Source of the DNA: Robiginitomaculum sp.
GTDB lineage: Bacteria; Pseudomonadota; Alphaproteobacteria; Caulobacterales; Maricaulaceae
Reading direction: 5' to 3'
Assembly (NCBI GenBank): GCA_016763185.1
Contig: JAESUG010000024.1
Span: 1-36,506 of the forward strand
Length of the DNA stretch: 36,506 nt
Of the stretch, positions 20,191 through 29,775 are shown piece by piece (position 1 is the first letter of the stretch; each line of letters begins with the position of its first letter). The translations under genes and the position numbers were made by a program. The notes under the pieces are model-generated. The model searched no databases. It was not told the DNA's origin and saw nothing but the letters and a program-made list of their open reading frames with translations.

Positions 20191-20655
20191 GGCTTGGCGC
20201 ACACTGTTCATGCGGATGATGGCCCGGCCTTCATCATCGAAAATATGTTCAATGGTCTGGGTTTTATAGCCAATTTTGGCTAGGCCGAAACAAACCAGTC
20301 CAACGGGTTTGTCGATGGTTCCGCCGCCCGGTCCAGCAATACCGGTGATGGCCACGGCAATATCGGCGCTGGAGGCGGATAACGCGCCTTCAGCCATGAA
20401 TGCGGCGACTTGTTCACTTACGGCACCGTGTTCGACCAACATGCCTTGTGGCACACCCAATAGGGAGGTTTTCGCCTTGTAGGAATAGGTGGTGAAGCCA
20501 CAATCGAATACTTCGGACGACCCATCGACGGCGGTAAGGGCCGCGCTTAGCAAACCACCGGTACAGCTTTCGGCAGCGGCGATCATGTTCTTGCCATTTC
20601 TGGCCCGTGATAACACATCTGTGGCCAGTCCTAAAATATCATCGGGGAACATCAC
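20164..20655 (-). CDS. CinA C-terminal domain / nicotinamide-nucleotide amidase-like protein
   Basis: IAAAESCTGGLLSAALTAVDGSSEVFDCGFTTYSYKAKTSLLGV, AVAITGIAGPGGGTIDKPVGLV. Confidence 0.9.
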   Translation of the reverse strand: MMFPDDILGLATDVLSRARNGKNMIAAAESCTGGLLSAALTAVDGSSEVFDCGFTTYSYKAKTSLLGVPQGMLVEHGAVSEQVAAFMAEGALSASSADIAVAITGIAGPGGGTIDKPVGLVCFGLAKIGYKTQTIEHIFDDEGRAIIRMNSVRQALSMLAKSL

Positions 20656-21117
20656 TTATCCTAAACTTGTCACAAACAACTGACATACCAACATCAACAC
20701 CCCGGCGACAAGGCCCGCTAACATATCATCGGACATTATCCCCCAACCCTTTGGAAGTTTTTCCAAACGGCCTATCCACCATAGTTTCGTAATATCAAAA
20801 AACCGGAACAATACGAAGGCACCAACCACTTGCCAGATGACCGGCCCCACAAACACCAAAGCCAGCCACATGCCGGCAACTTCGTCTATGACCACTTCGG
20901 AGGGGTCTTTGCCGCCGGTGGTGGTGACGTACATGCTTGATGTCCAAACACCAATTGCAAATATAAGGAGACTTAGGAACAACAAGACCGGCCAACCCGC
21001 ATTGATCAACACCCATATCCCAATAGGCAACGCCGCCAACGAGCCCCATGTCCCTGGTGCCGGACGTAATAACCCAATTCCAAAAAAGGTAACGATCAGT
21101 TTGACAATCAATTTCAT
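20656..21117 (-). CDS. pgpA: phosphatidylglycerophosphatase A
   Basis: FFGIGLLRPAPGTWGSLAALPIG, DPSEVVIDEVAGMWLAL, FRFFDITKLWWIGRLEKLPKGWGIMSDDMLAGLVAG. Confidence 0.9.
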   Translation of the reverse strand: MKLIVKLIVTFFGIGLLRPAPGTWGSLAALPIGIWVLINAGWPVLLFLSLLIFAIGVWTSSMYVTTTGGKDPSEVVIDEVAGMWLALVFVGPVIWQVVGAFVLFRFFDITKLWWIGRLEKLPKGWGIMSDDMLAGLVAGVLMLVCQLFVTSLG

Positions 21118-22274
21118 GGGCGGTCTTTCTCGATGGTGACACAAGCTTGGGCCATAATGCCTTCGCCTCTGCCGGTAAAGCCAAGCTGTTCAGTGGTGGT
21201 AGCTTTGACGCTGACTTGGGTAATGTTCACCCCCAAGATATTGGCAACGCGCTCACGCATGGCCTGGCGGTGTGGTTTGATTTTCGGTGCTTCACAAACC
21301 AAGGTAACGTCGACATGAACCAATGTGCCGCCATGTTGCTCCGTTAGCTGTTGGGCGTGGCGCAAAAACAAACTGGAATTTGCGTTCTCCCATTGCGGGT
21401 CAGACGGTGGAAAATGATCGCCAATATCGCCCAAGGCCATCGCCCCCAGTATCGCATCTGTAATCGCATGCAAACCAACATCGGCGTCTGAATGACCGCG
21501 CAAGGACAACTCGCCATCAATGAAAACACCACACAAGGTCATGCCATCGCCTTGGCAAGTTTGATGAACATCAAAACCAGTACCACTGACGTAAATTTTT
21601 GCGGGTCTGTTCATGATGAGCTCTGCTTGTTCAAGGTCGTGGCGGGTGGTAATTTTAACATTTTGTGGGTTTCCAGCAATGGTGTTGCACAGCAACCCCG
21701 CCGCTGCGGCCACGGCTAAATCATCATGAAAGTCGGCGGTTTGATCGAGGGCAGCATAGGCGGCAACCAAGGGTAAAAACCCGAACCCTTGGGGGGTTTG
21801 CACACGTTGGAACTGGTTGCGATCGGCATCCGCTAAAATCTCACCGGTTGCACCGTCAACCTGTTTGATGGCATCCACCAGCGGTAAGGCAGGCGCACAG
21901 GCCACGCCTTGTTGTGTCATTTGCAGCACATTGCTGATGTCTTGGGCGTGAACAAATGGGCGAGCGCCATCATGGATGAGCACATAGTCCGGCGCACGGT
22001 TTTGCAAGGCCTGCAAGCCAGCTTGTACCGACTGACACCGGGTTGCGCCGCCAAAGACATAAGCGGGTTCAACGCCATCAAAAGCCTGTTGTAATAAGGG
22101 CAGGGCGTCTGCCGCAATCACAATAACAACGTCGTCAATATCAGGATGGTTTGCAAACGCAGCATAGCTATGGCGCAAAATGGCTTGGCCGCCCAATACG
22201 CAATACTGTTTGGGCAGTTCCCCGCCAAATCGGGTACCTGATCCTGCGGCAACGATAATGGCTGCTGTTTTCAT
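21114..22274 (-). CDS. ispDF: bifunctional 2-C-methyl-D-erythritol 4-phosphate cytidylyltransferase / 2,4-cyclodiphosphate synthase
   Basis: N-terminal IspD (AAIIVAAGSGTRFGGELPKQYCVLGG; VLIHDGARPFV) fused to IspF (GTGFDVHQ; LRGHSDADVGLHAITDAILGAMALGDIGDHFPPSDP). Confidence 0.95.
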   Translation of the reverse strand: MKTAAIIVAAGSGTRFGGELPKQYCVLGGQAILRHSYAAFANHPDIDDVVIVIAADALPLLQQAFDGVEPAYVFGGATRCQSVQAGLQALQNRAPDYVLIHDGARPFVHAQDISNVLQMTQQGVACAPALPLVDAIKQVDGATGEILADADRNQFQRVQTPQGFGFLPLVAAYAALDQTADFHDDLAVAAAAGLLCNTIAGNPQNVKITTRHDLEQAELIMNRPAKIYVSGTGFDVHQTCQGDGMTLCGVFIDGELSLRGHSDADVGLHAITDAILGAMALGDIGDHFPPSDPQWENANSSLFLRHAQQLTEQHGGTLVHVDVTLVCEAPKIKPHRQAMRERVANILGVNITQVSVKATTTEQLGFTGRGEGIMAQACVTIEKDRP

Positions 22275-22353
22275 TCAAAGTTTGCTTCCAAAATGTTTCA
22301 TCAACCCGTACAAGACTGCATAAGCTGCCACACTAGCCATTGTCCACCTGCAC

Positions 22354-23355
22354 ATGACATTTCACATCGAAGATATTTATCTACAAAACCCGGTATTGCT
22401 GGCACCGATGTCTGGCGTGACGGATCTACCCTTTCGCAATCTGGTGCGCAAATTGGGCGCAGGCTTGGTGATTAGCGAAATGACCGCGAGCGAGCAATTG
22501 GTATTGGGCCGCACTGATATGGTCCGTAAAATCACTCAAGATAGCTCAGGGCCATTTGTGGTGCAATTGGCTGGCCGCGAGGCGAAATGGATGGCAGCGG
22601 GCGCAAAGCTCGCCGTTGCTGCCGGTGCTGATATAATCGACATGAATATGGGCTGTCCGGCCCGCCATGTAACCAAAGGCGCATCTGGCTCGGCATTGAT
22701 GCGTGATTTGGACCACGCCATGACCTTGGTCGAGGCGGTGATCGGTGCGGTTGAGGTGCCGGTTACGTTAAAAATGCGCTTGGGCTGGGACCACCAATCG
22801 CTCAATGCTCCAGAATTGGCGCGCCGGGCCGAGAGTGCCGGGATTGCGATGATCACCGTTCATGGGCGAACCCGGTGCCAGTTTTACAAGGGCCAAGCCG
22901 ATTGGAACGCCGTTCGCGCCGTTCGCGAGGTCATTGATGTGCCTTTGGTGGTCAATGGCGATATTGGCACCACGGCCGAGGCCAGAGCCGCCCTTGCGCA
23001 ATCGGGAGCAGACGGCGTAATGGTCGGGCGCAAAGCTTGTGGGCGGCCTTGGTTGCCGGGCTATATTGCCAATGAGTTGGCTGGAAAATCAGCAGGTGTT
23101 CCAAACCTTTCGCAGCAACTTGACTTTTTGCTAGAGCAATTCTCTGGGAGTTTGGATTTATATGGGCCAATTCTTGGGGTAAAAATGTTTCGCAAACATA
23201 TTGCTTGGACGGTCGATGCCGCATTTGCCGGCGCTATGGATTGTGCGAAATACACGAAACACCGAGGTCTCTTGTGCCGGTTGTCAGAGCCAGAACAAAT
23301 TCGGGATGGTTTGAGCGAAATGTTTCTTCAACCCAATCATCAGGCATGGATGTAG
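22354..23355 (+). CDS. dusB: tRNA-dihydrouridine synthase (DusB/NifR3 family)
   Basis: NPVLLAPMSGVTDLPFRNLVRKLGAGLVISEM, DIIDMNMGCPARHVTKGASGSALM, ITVHGRTRCQFYKGQADW. Confidence 0.94.
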   Translation: MTFHIEDIYLQNPVLLAPMSGVTDLPFRNLVRKLGAGLVISEMTASEQLVLGRTDMVRKITQDSSGPFVVQLAGREAKWMAAGAKLAVAAGADIIDMNMGCPARHVTKGASGSALMRDLDHAMTLVEAVIGAVEVPVTLKMRLGWDHQSLNAPELARRAESAGIAMITVHGRTRCQFYKGQADWNAVRAVREVIDVPLVVNGDIGTTAEARAALAQSGADGVMVGRKACGRPWLPGYIANELAGKSAGVPNLSQQLDFLLEQFSGSLDLYGPILGVKMFRKHIAWTVDAAFAGAMDCAKYTKHRGLLCRLSEPEQIRDGLSEMFLQPNHQAWM

Positions 23356-23356
23356 T

Positions 23357-24685
23357 ATGCCAACCAAACCCAAAATCATCATTGCGAATGGCGAGCCAAT
23401 CGGGCGAGCCAATCTGTCTCGTGATATTGCCGCATTGGGGTATCAGGTGCGCGCAACTGATGATTTGTCTAGGGTGCTTGAATGGGTAAAAAACGATGTA
23501 TTTCAATTGGTTTTGCTGGATGTTGACCTGTTTGATGCCCAGCGCAATGCATTTGATGTATTACAAGAAATTTGCCGCAAACAGCCCCATTGTCCGGTCA
23601 TCGCTCTTGGCGGTAAAAATACAGTATTGTCATCCTTGCTGGCGGCACGTTTTGGGGCGATAGATTTTTATGCGAAACCCTATAGTTTTTCCCAATTGGC
23701 CTCGTCAATTGCCAATGCATTGGCCAAGCCAAAATCTAATTTGCTAAAACCATCCATGTCGCAATCGGTTCCACTGGAAGGCAAGTCACCAGCCATGCAA
23801 TTGGTGTTTCGCTTAACTGCCAAAGCCGCGATGTCTAACCATCCATTGCTGATTGATGGAGCAGGGGGGTCAGGTAAATTTCTGTTGGCACAGATCATCA
23901 GCAGGTATGGCAAAGCTGAAAAAGGGGTGCAGTGCACATTGCTCCCCAGCACCAAAATCACCCAGATCGAACAGAAATTGGATCAAGACAATACCGGTCC
24001 GGGCGGTGTTGTGCTGCTTCGTCGGCTTGAGCATTTCTCACCAGATGTACAAGTTTGGCTATGCGATTGGTTCGATCAAAATGAAAATCACAGAAACCCG
24101 ATGCGAGTGATTGCAACATGTTCGGATCAAGAATTGCTTGGTGATGAGCCTAAATCCATTATGCCAGATTTACTAAATAGACTTAATGTATTGCGAATTC
24201 GAATGCCCGATTTGCATGATCGGCAAGAAGATATTCCAGATTTGGCACTGCTTTTCCTTGGCGCCGCATCGAACTATCAAATGAGTATAAGCGTCCCAGC
24301 GCAAAAAATGTTGCACCAGCTTGCATGGCCCGGAAATGTTCGTCAGCTAAAGAATGTAATGACTTGTGCCGCAACTATGTTTGATCAATCGGTCATCGGA
24401 ACAAATGAGCTGATGGAGCTATTAGAACAACCAACACCAAGCAACCAGCCGCCATCATCGTTTATCGCCAATATCGCGCTTCATTTACCACAAGAGTTAG
24501 AACTACGTCGGGACGCGCGATACCCTCATTTACACCAAGAAATTTTAGGCGCGGTGGAGCGGGTTTTACTGCAAATGGTGCTGGAACACGTGAACTATAA
24601 TCAAGTGCAAGCGGCAAGAAGGCTCGGTATCAATCGAAACACCTTACGCAAGAAAATACTAGAGTACGGGTTGAACAATACATAG
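23357..24685 (+). CDS. Divergent NtrC-like protein: receiver + degenerate AAA+ + Fis-type HTH
   Basis: Receiver keeps LVLLDVDLFD and AKP. AAA+ has P-loop GAGGSGKF but no GAFTGA, and Walker B reads GGVVLLRRLEHF. C-terminal Fis HTH QAARRLGINRNTLRKKI. Sits in the dusB-(ntrB)-ntrC-ntrY-ntrX locus. Confidence 0.88.
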   Translation: MPTKPKIIIANGEPIGRANLSRDIAALGYQVRATDDLSRVLEWVKNDVFQLVLLDVDLFDAQRNAFDVLQEICRKQPHCPVIALGGKNTVLSSLLAARFGAIDFYAKPYSFSQLASSIANALAKPKSNLLKPSMSQSVPLEGKSPAMQLVFRLTAKAAMSNHPLLIDGAGGSGKFLLAQIISRYGKAEKGVQCTLLPSTKITQIEQKLDQDNTGPGGVVLLRRLEHFSPDVQVWLCDWFDQNENHRNPMRVIATCSDQELLGDEPKSIMPDLLNRLNVLRIRMPDLHDRQEDIPDLALLFLGAASNYQMSISVPAQKMLHQLAWPGNVRQLKNVMTCAATMFDQSVIGTNELMELLEQPTPSNQPPSSFIANIALHLPQELELRRDARYPHLHQEILGAVERVLLQMVLEHVNYNQVQAARRLGINRNTLRKKILEYGLNNT

Positions 24686-24764
24686 TGACATTGGTGCAAC
24701 AATGTGTTGATATTAAGCAACACCTAATGCATAGCCTTCGTTGTTATCGGTACGTATTGAGCAT

Positions 24765-26990
24765 ATGAGCATTGTATCCGCATCTAATCCTGTTGCTGAG
24801 AGATTTTTTCGGCCACTTACTTTGTTGTCGTCAGCCTTTTTCGGGACGCTGTATGCGCTGAGCATTACGGTGGCCATTTTATGTGCTTATTTTGCATTGT
24901 CCGGCGCGGGTAGGCTGGGGCCGGCCAGTCAGTTATTGTTTTTAATTTTATTGGCAAATTTATTCCTTATTCTTGGGTTGGCTGGGTATCAGGCGATCCG
25001 ATTATTTCGATTAATGCGCCCGGCACCCGGCGATCAATTTGCGCCAAGACTGCACGTTCGATTTGCCATATTGTTTAGTGGCGCAGCTATTTTACCGGCC
25101 ATTGTTGTTGGCGTTTTCTTTGCCGTAGTTTATTCGCAAGGCATTGAAAGTTGGTTTTCGCCCGTTGTTGAGACCGCCGTTGATCGTGCTGAAACAGTTG
25201 CTGAGGCCGCCTTTAATGCCGAGCGTGATGAAGTGGTAAGCGAAATCCGGCCAATGGCCATTGATTTAAATCACCCGCAGGCTGCCGCTTACCTACAAGA
25301 CGGGCCAATTGTTTATACCAGCTATTTGAAGCTACAAGCGGAACGACGTTTTTTTTCGGCGGCGTATATTATTAATGGTGCGGGCACCATTTTGTCGGCG
25401 GTTGAGCTTGATGATGCACCGTCATTTGCTGCGCCAACCATTGAAGCCCTCGAAGCAGCGACTACAGGTAGTATCAATTTGCATTTTCAAAACGAACAAA
25501 ACCTGATCCGAGGTCTGTACCGGCTACGTGCTTATGATGATGCGTATCTGTACGTGGCCCGATACGCCACCAGCGGCAGTTTGTTCAACCTGGTCGCTGC
25601 CCAAGAAGCACGCAATGCATATCGCGAGGCCAACTCACAACGAGGACGGCTGACCCGTTCCTTTGCCTTAGTGTATTCGGAGATTGCACTGCTGGTATTG
25701 ATCGGCGCAATTTGGGTTGGATTGCTCGCGGCGAACCAAATCGTCTACCCTATTGGCCGCTTGGCCCAAGCCGCGCATCGGGTTCGGGATGGCGATTTAA
25801 ATGTACGCGTACGGCCCGGCACCCAAAATGATGAAATGGCTAGCTTGGCTCGTGATTTTAATGAAATGACCAGCAGATTGGCGACCCAACGTGACGAGTT
25901 GATTGCGGCCCGCGATGATTCAGAACATCGAAGACGATTTACGGAGACGGTTTTGTCTGGTGTGAGCGCGGGGGTTTTTGGGATTGATCAAAATTTTAAT
26001 ATTACATTGGCTAATGTATCGGCTTGCGAATTATTAGACTTGGATATCGAAACCATTATTGGGCAGGATATTCATGATATTGCCCCGTTTTTTGGTGGGC
26101 TATTAGACCAAGTGTCGTCATCGGGGAAAACTCCAATTCATGGGTTTATTGAGTTATCCGAAAACAAACGAAATCTGATGCTGAACGTCAATATCACTCC
26201 CGAAGGCGATAAGGGTGCCAAGGGCTTGGTGATTACCTTTGACGATATGAGTAAGCTGGTATCCGACCAACGAAGTGCAGCATGGCGCGAAGTGGCCAAG
26301 CGCATTGCTCATGAAATCCGTAACCCACTAACGCCCATCCAGTTATCAGCGGAACGGTTGCGTCGAAAATACCGTAATGAAATCACCACCAATCCAGCTG
26401 TTTTTGATCGTTGTATAGACACCATTGTGCGACAAGTTGGGGATATTGGCCGGATGGTTGATGAGTTTTCGTCTTTTGCGCGGATGCCAGTGCCAAAAAT
26501 TGAGACGGTAGAATTACGTGAGCTGATCCAAGAAACCCTGTTTGGCCAGCAAGTCGCTTTCCCGGACGTGGAATTTGTATCCACGCCCGCAGAGTTTGAA
26601 ATTTTGGTTGATTGCGACGCACGTCTTTCAGCGCAGGCGCTGTTAAATATCTTAAAAAATGCAGCAGAATCAACGTCGACTATGCTTACCCGTCCAAAAA
26701 ATAGCAAACCAATGGTAGAAGTTCAGGTGTCATGCCAAGGCGAATATGCCTTGGTTGATATTATCGACAATGGACCCGGTTGGCCAACAAGTCATCGCCA
26801 ACGATTGGTCGAGCCATATTATACAACCCATCAAAAAGGTACGGGTCTTGGTTTAGCTATCGTGAAAAGAATTTTGGAAGACCATAACGGAAAGCTCGAA
26901 TTGTTAGATCGCAAGGACGGCAATACCGGCGCTGTGGTTCGCCTTAGCTTTCCTCTTAGTAAAATCAATGTAAATCAGGAGGTAATCTGA
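24765..26990 (+). CDS. ntrY: NtrY-family membrane sensor histidine kinase
   Basis: N-terminal TMs, HAMP (ANQIVYPIGRLAQAAHRVRDGDLNVRVRPG), PAS, HisKA (AKRIAHEIRNPLTPIQLSAERL), HATPase (DNGPGWP, GTGLGLAIVKRI). Start probably MSIVSASN at 24765. Confidence 0.9.
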   Translation: MSIVSASNPVAERFFRPLTLLSSAFFGTLYALSITVAILCAYFALSGAGRLGPASQLLFLILLANLFLILGLAGYQAIRLFRLMRPAPGDQFAPRLHVRFAILFSGAAILPAIVVGVFFAVVYSQGIESWFSPVVETAVDRAETVAEAAFNAERDEVVSEIRPMAIDLNHPQAAAYLQDGPIVYTSYLKLQAERRFFSAAYIINGAGTILSAVELDDAPSFAAPTIEALEAATTGSINLHFQNEQNLIRGLYRLRAYDDAYLYVARYATSGSLFNLVAAQEARNAYREANSQRGRLTRSFALVYSEIALLVLIGAIWVGLLAANQIVYPIGRLAQAAHRVRDGDLNVRVRPGTQNDEMASLARDFNEMTSRLATQRDELIAARDDSEHRRRFTETVLSGVSAGVFGIDQNFNITLANVSACELLDLDIETIIGQDIHDIAPFFGGLLDQVSSSGKTPIHGFIELSENKRNLMLNVNITPEGDKGAKGLVITFDDMSKLVSDQRSAAWREVAKRIAHEIRNPLTPIQLSAERLRRKYRNEITTNPAVFDRCIDTIVRQVGDIGRMVDEFSSFARMPVPKIETVELRELIQETLFGQQVAFPDVEFVSTPAEFEILVDCDARLSAQALLNILKNAAESTSTMLTRPKNSKPMVEVQVSCQGEYALVDIIDNGPGWPTSHRQRLVEPYYTTHQKGTGLGLAIVKRILEDHNGKLELLDRKDGNTGAVVRLSFPLSKINVNQEVI

Positions 26991-28384
26991 TGTCAGCAGA
27001 TATTTTAATTGTTGATGACGAAGAAGATATTCGAGAGCTGGTTAGCGATATTTTGGAAGATGAAGGCTTCCAAACCAGAACTGCGGCTAATGCTACTCAG
27101 GCGTTAAACGAGGTGAAAACCCGTAAACCAGCATTGATTATATTGGACGTCTGGCTGCAAGGCAGCGAGCTGGATGGATTAGGCGTGCTTGAAGAAGTAA
27201 AGCGACTGGACCCGCTGTTGCCGGTGATTTTAATTTCAGGCCATGGCACTATCGAGACCGCAGTTGCGGCTATTCGCAAAGGGGCTTTTGATTTTATTGA
27301 AAAGCCGTTTAAGAGCGAACGGTTATTGCTGTTGATTAGGCGCGCGTTGGAGCTTCGCAAATTACAACGAGAAAACACGGCTTTAAAAGCCAAAGATATC
27401 GCCAATCTTGAATTGATTGGTACGTCATCGGGGATCAATGGTATTCGCCATATTATTCAAAAGGTCGCTTTGGCCAATTCACGGGTCATGGTGCTAGGTG
27501 GCTTGGGTGTTGGTAAGGAAACCGTTGCCCGTAAAATCCACATAGAGTCTCATCGTAAGGATGCAGAATTTGTGGTGGTCAACGCCGCGGCCCTAAGTCC
27601 AGATACGGTGGAGCAAGTGCTGTTTGGGGTTGAGGACCAACAGGGACGTACCACTAAAACCGGATTATTTGAGCAAGCGCATATGGGTACCTTGTATATT
27701 GATGAAGTGGCTGAAATGCCAATGCAAACCCAAGGCAAATTATTGCGCATATTGGTGAGTCAGCGCTTTTACCGAGTGGGCGGTAAAACGCCGGTTGATG
27801 TTGATGTTCGGGTGATCAGTTCTACGTCCCGCGATTTACGGATTGAAATTGCCAATGAGCGGTTTCGCGAGGACTTATATCACCGTCTAAATGTTGTTCC
27901 AGTGGTTGTGCCTTCACTAAATGAACGTCGTGAAGACATCCCTGATTTGGTACGGTATTTTGCAGACCGGATTGCGCAAGGCTCTGGATTGGCCAAGCGC
28001 GAAATTGCTGAAGATGTGATGGGTTGGATACAGGCCGCGCAATGGCCGGGGAATATCCGTCAATTGCGTAATTATGTTGAACGATTGATGATATTGGCCA
28101 AGGGAAACAATGATCAAGCCATTACGTTAGCCTTTATGCCCAAAGAAAACGATGCATCATCCCAGCCTAACGGCATCCGTGTGGACCGTTTGGTTAGTTT
28201 AAGTTTACGCGATGCCCGCGTTGAATTTGAGCGCGAATATCTAGCCGTTCAAATCAACCGGTTTGGCGGCAATATTTCACGAACTGCCACCTATATCGGT
28301 ATGGAAAGATCTGCGTTACACCGCAAATTAAAAACATTAGGTATCGGCTCAAACAAGCAGCAAAATCAGGAGGCAGAAGAATGA
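26990..28384 (+). CDS. ntrX: NtrX-family response regulator
   Basis: Canonical receiver (ILIVDDEEDIREL...LIILDVWLQ...EKPF), AAA+ with Walker B GTLYIDEVAEMP, no GAFTGA, Fis HTH. Confidence 0.92.
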   Translation: MSADILIVDDEEDIRELVSDILEDEGFQTRTAANATQALNEVKTRKPALIILDVWLQGSELDGLGVLEEVKRLDPLLPVILISGHGTIETAVAAIRKGAFDFIEKPFKSERLLLLIRRALELRKLQRENTALKAKDIANLELIGTSSGINGIRHIIQKVALANSRVMVLGGLGVGKETVARKIHIESHRKDAEFVVVNAAALSPDTVEQVLFGVEDQQGRTTKTGLFEQAHMGTLYIDEVAEMPMQTQGKLLRILVSQRFYRVGGKTPVDVDVRVISSTSRDLRIEIANERFREDLYHRLNVVPVVVPSLNERREDIPDLVRYFADRIAQGSGLAKREIAEDVMGWIQAAQWPGNIRQLRNYVERLMILAKGNNDQAITLAFMPKENDASSQPNGIRVDRLVSLSLRDARVEFEREYLAVQINRFGGNISRTATYIGMERSALHRKLKTLGIGSNKQQNQEAEE

Positions 28385-29754
28385 AGGTCATTCTGTGCGG
28401 CGCTGGGCGGGTTGGCTATGGTATTGCTGAAAAGCTGTGTTCCGAAGACAACGAAGTCACAGTCATCGACGTCTCGGCGCAGTTGGTACAACAAATTAGT
28501 ACCAATTTAGATGTTCGCGGCATTGTCGGCCACGGCGCCCATCCTGAAGTTTTGGTTCGGGCAGGGATTGAAAGCGCCGATATGTTTATTGCCGTTACCC
28601 ACTTAGATGAAGTCAATATGGTGGCGTGCCAACTGGCGCATTCATTGTTTGACGTGCAAACTAAAATCGCAAGAGTGCGCGCCCAAAGCTATTTGGATCA
28701 AGCATGGCAGGATATATTCTCGCGCAACCACATTCCGATTGATGTGGTGATTTCACCGGAATTGGAAGTCGCCAAGGCCATCCTCCAGCGGATAAAAACG
28801 CCCGGAGCATTTATGAATACACCGTTCTTTAATGGGAGGGTTAGTCTCTTGGGCGTTCGGTTGCTTGACAGTTGTCCGGTCGCGAATACGGCCCTTACCC
28901 AATTGACTGAGTTATTTCCAGATCTAAAGTCAATGGTCGTCGGGGTAAAGCGTGCCGGTAGTGTATTCGTCCCCAAAGGCGAAGACCAAATTATGGCAGG
29001 TGACGAAATTTATGTTATTGCCCATGCGGAACAAATAGCTCGTACACTAGATATTTTGGGCCGAAACGAAGCTCGGGGTCAAAACATTGTTATGATCGGT
29101 GGTGGTAATATCGGCGTTCATTTGGCCAAAGAATTAGAGCATTTGCCCGGTGTGCGGGTTCGAATGATTGAAATTAACAAAGAGCAGGCGCAAAAAGCGT
29201 CCATAGCATTGCAAAAAACCGTTGTATTACACGGCGACGGTCTAGACCGCGATACGTTGATTGAGGCCGGTGTGAATGGTGCTGATATTGCGATCAGTCT
29301 CAGCAATGATGATCGGGTCAATGTGTTGTCTGCTGGCTTGGTCAAAGAGGCAGGGGTGCGCCGCACTTTATGCTTGGTCAATGACCAAACCTTGAACTCA
29401 TTAAAAGAGCCTTTGCGTGTGGATGTATTTATTGATCCTCGCCAAACTACCATTTCAACTATTTTACAACATGTACGCCGTGGCCGAATCTTGGCGGTTC
29501 AAAGCCTTGAAAATGGCCAAGCGGAAGTCATTGAAGCCGTTGCACTATCTACATCGCCTTTAATTGGTAAATCATTAAATGAACTTGATATTCCAGATGG
29601 TATTCGTGTTGGTGCTGTTGCCAGAGGTGACGAAATTTTATTTCCCAGCGGTTCGTTTGTGATCAGAGCCGATGATCAAGTTATTTTATTCGTCGAGCGC
29701 GATAAAATTCCGGTGGTCGAGAAAATGTTTCGGGTAAGTGCTGACTATTTTTAA
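28381..29754 (+). CDS. trkA: Trk system potassium uptake protein TrkA
   Basis: Two RCK_N/RCK_C halves: MKVILCGAGRVGYGIAEKLCSEDNEVTVID and NIVMIGGGNIGVHLAKELE. Confidence 0.94.
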   Translation: MKVILCGAGRVGYGIAEKLCSEDNEVTVIDVSAQLVQQISTNLDVRGIVGHGAHPEVLVRAGIESADMFIAVTHLDEVNMVACQLAHSLFDVQTKIARVRAQSYLDQAWQDIFSRNHIPIDVVISPELEVAKAILQRIKTPGAFMNTPFFNGRVSLLGVRLLDSCPVANTALTQLTELFPDLKSMVVGVKRAGSVFVPKGEDQIMAGDEIYVIAHAEQIARTLDILGRNEARGQNIVMIGGGNIGVHLAKELEHLPGVRVRMIEINKEQAQKASIALQKTVVLHGDGLDRDTLIEAGVNGADIAISLSNDDRVNVLSAGLVKEAGVRRTLCLVNDQTLNSLKEPLRVDVFIDPRQTTISTILQHVRRGRILAVQSLENGQAEVIEAVALSTSPLIGKSLNELDIPDGIRVGAVARGDEILFPSGSFVIRADDQVILFVERDKIPVVEKMFRVSADYF

Positions 29755-29775
29755 TCCTAATTAGGGGGCGTTGCG

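Noticed and set aside
21114-22274. IspD-IspF fusion as unusual
   Set aside because: Bifunctional IspDF is well known in alphaproteobacteria.
26990-28384. Missing GAFTGA in NtrX as a novelty
   Set aside because: Lack of GAFTGA is already typical of the alphaproteobacterial NtrX family; Walker A/B and receiver are intact here.
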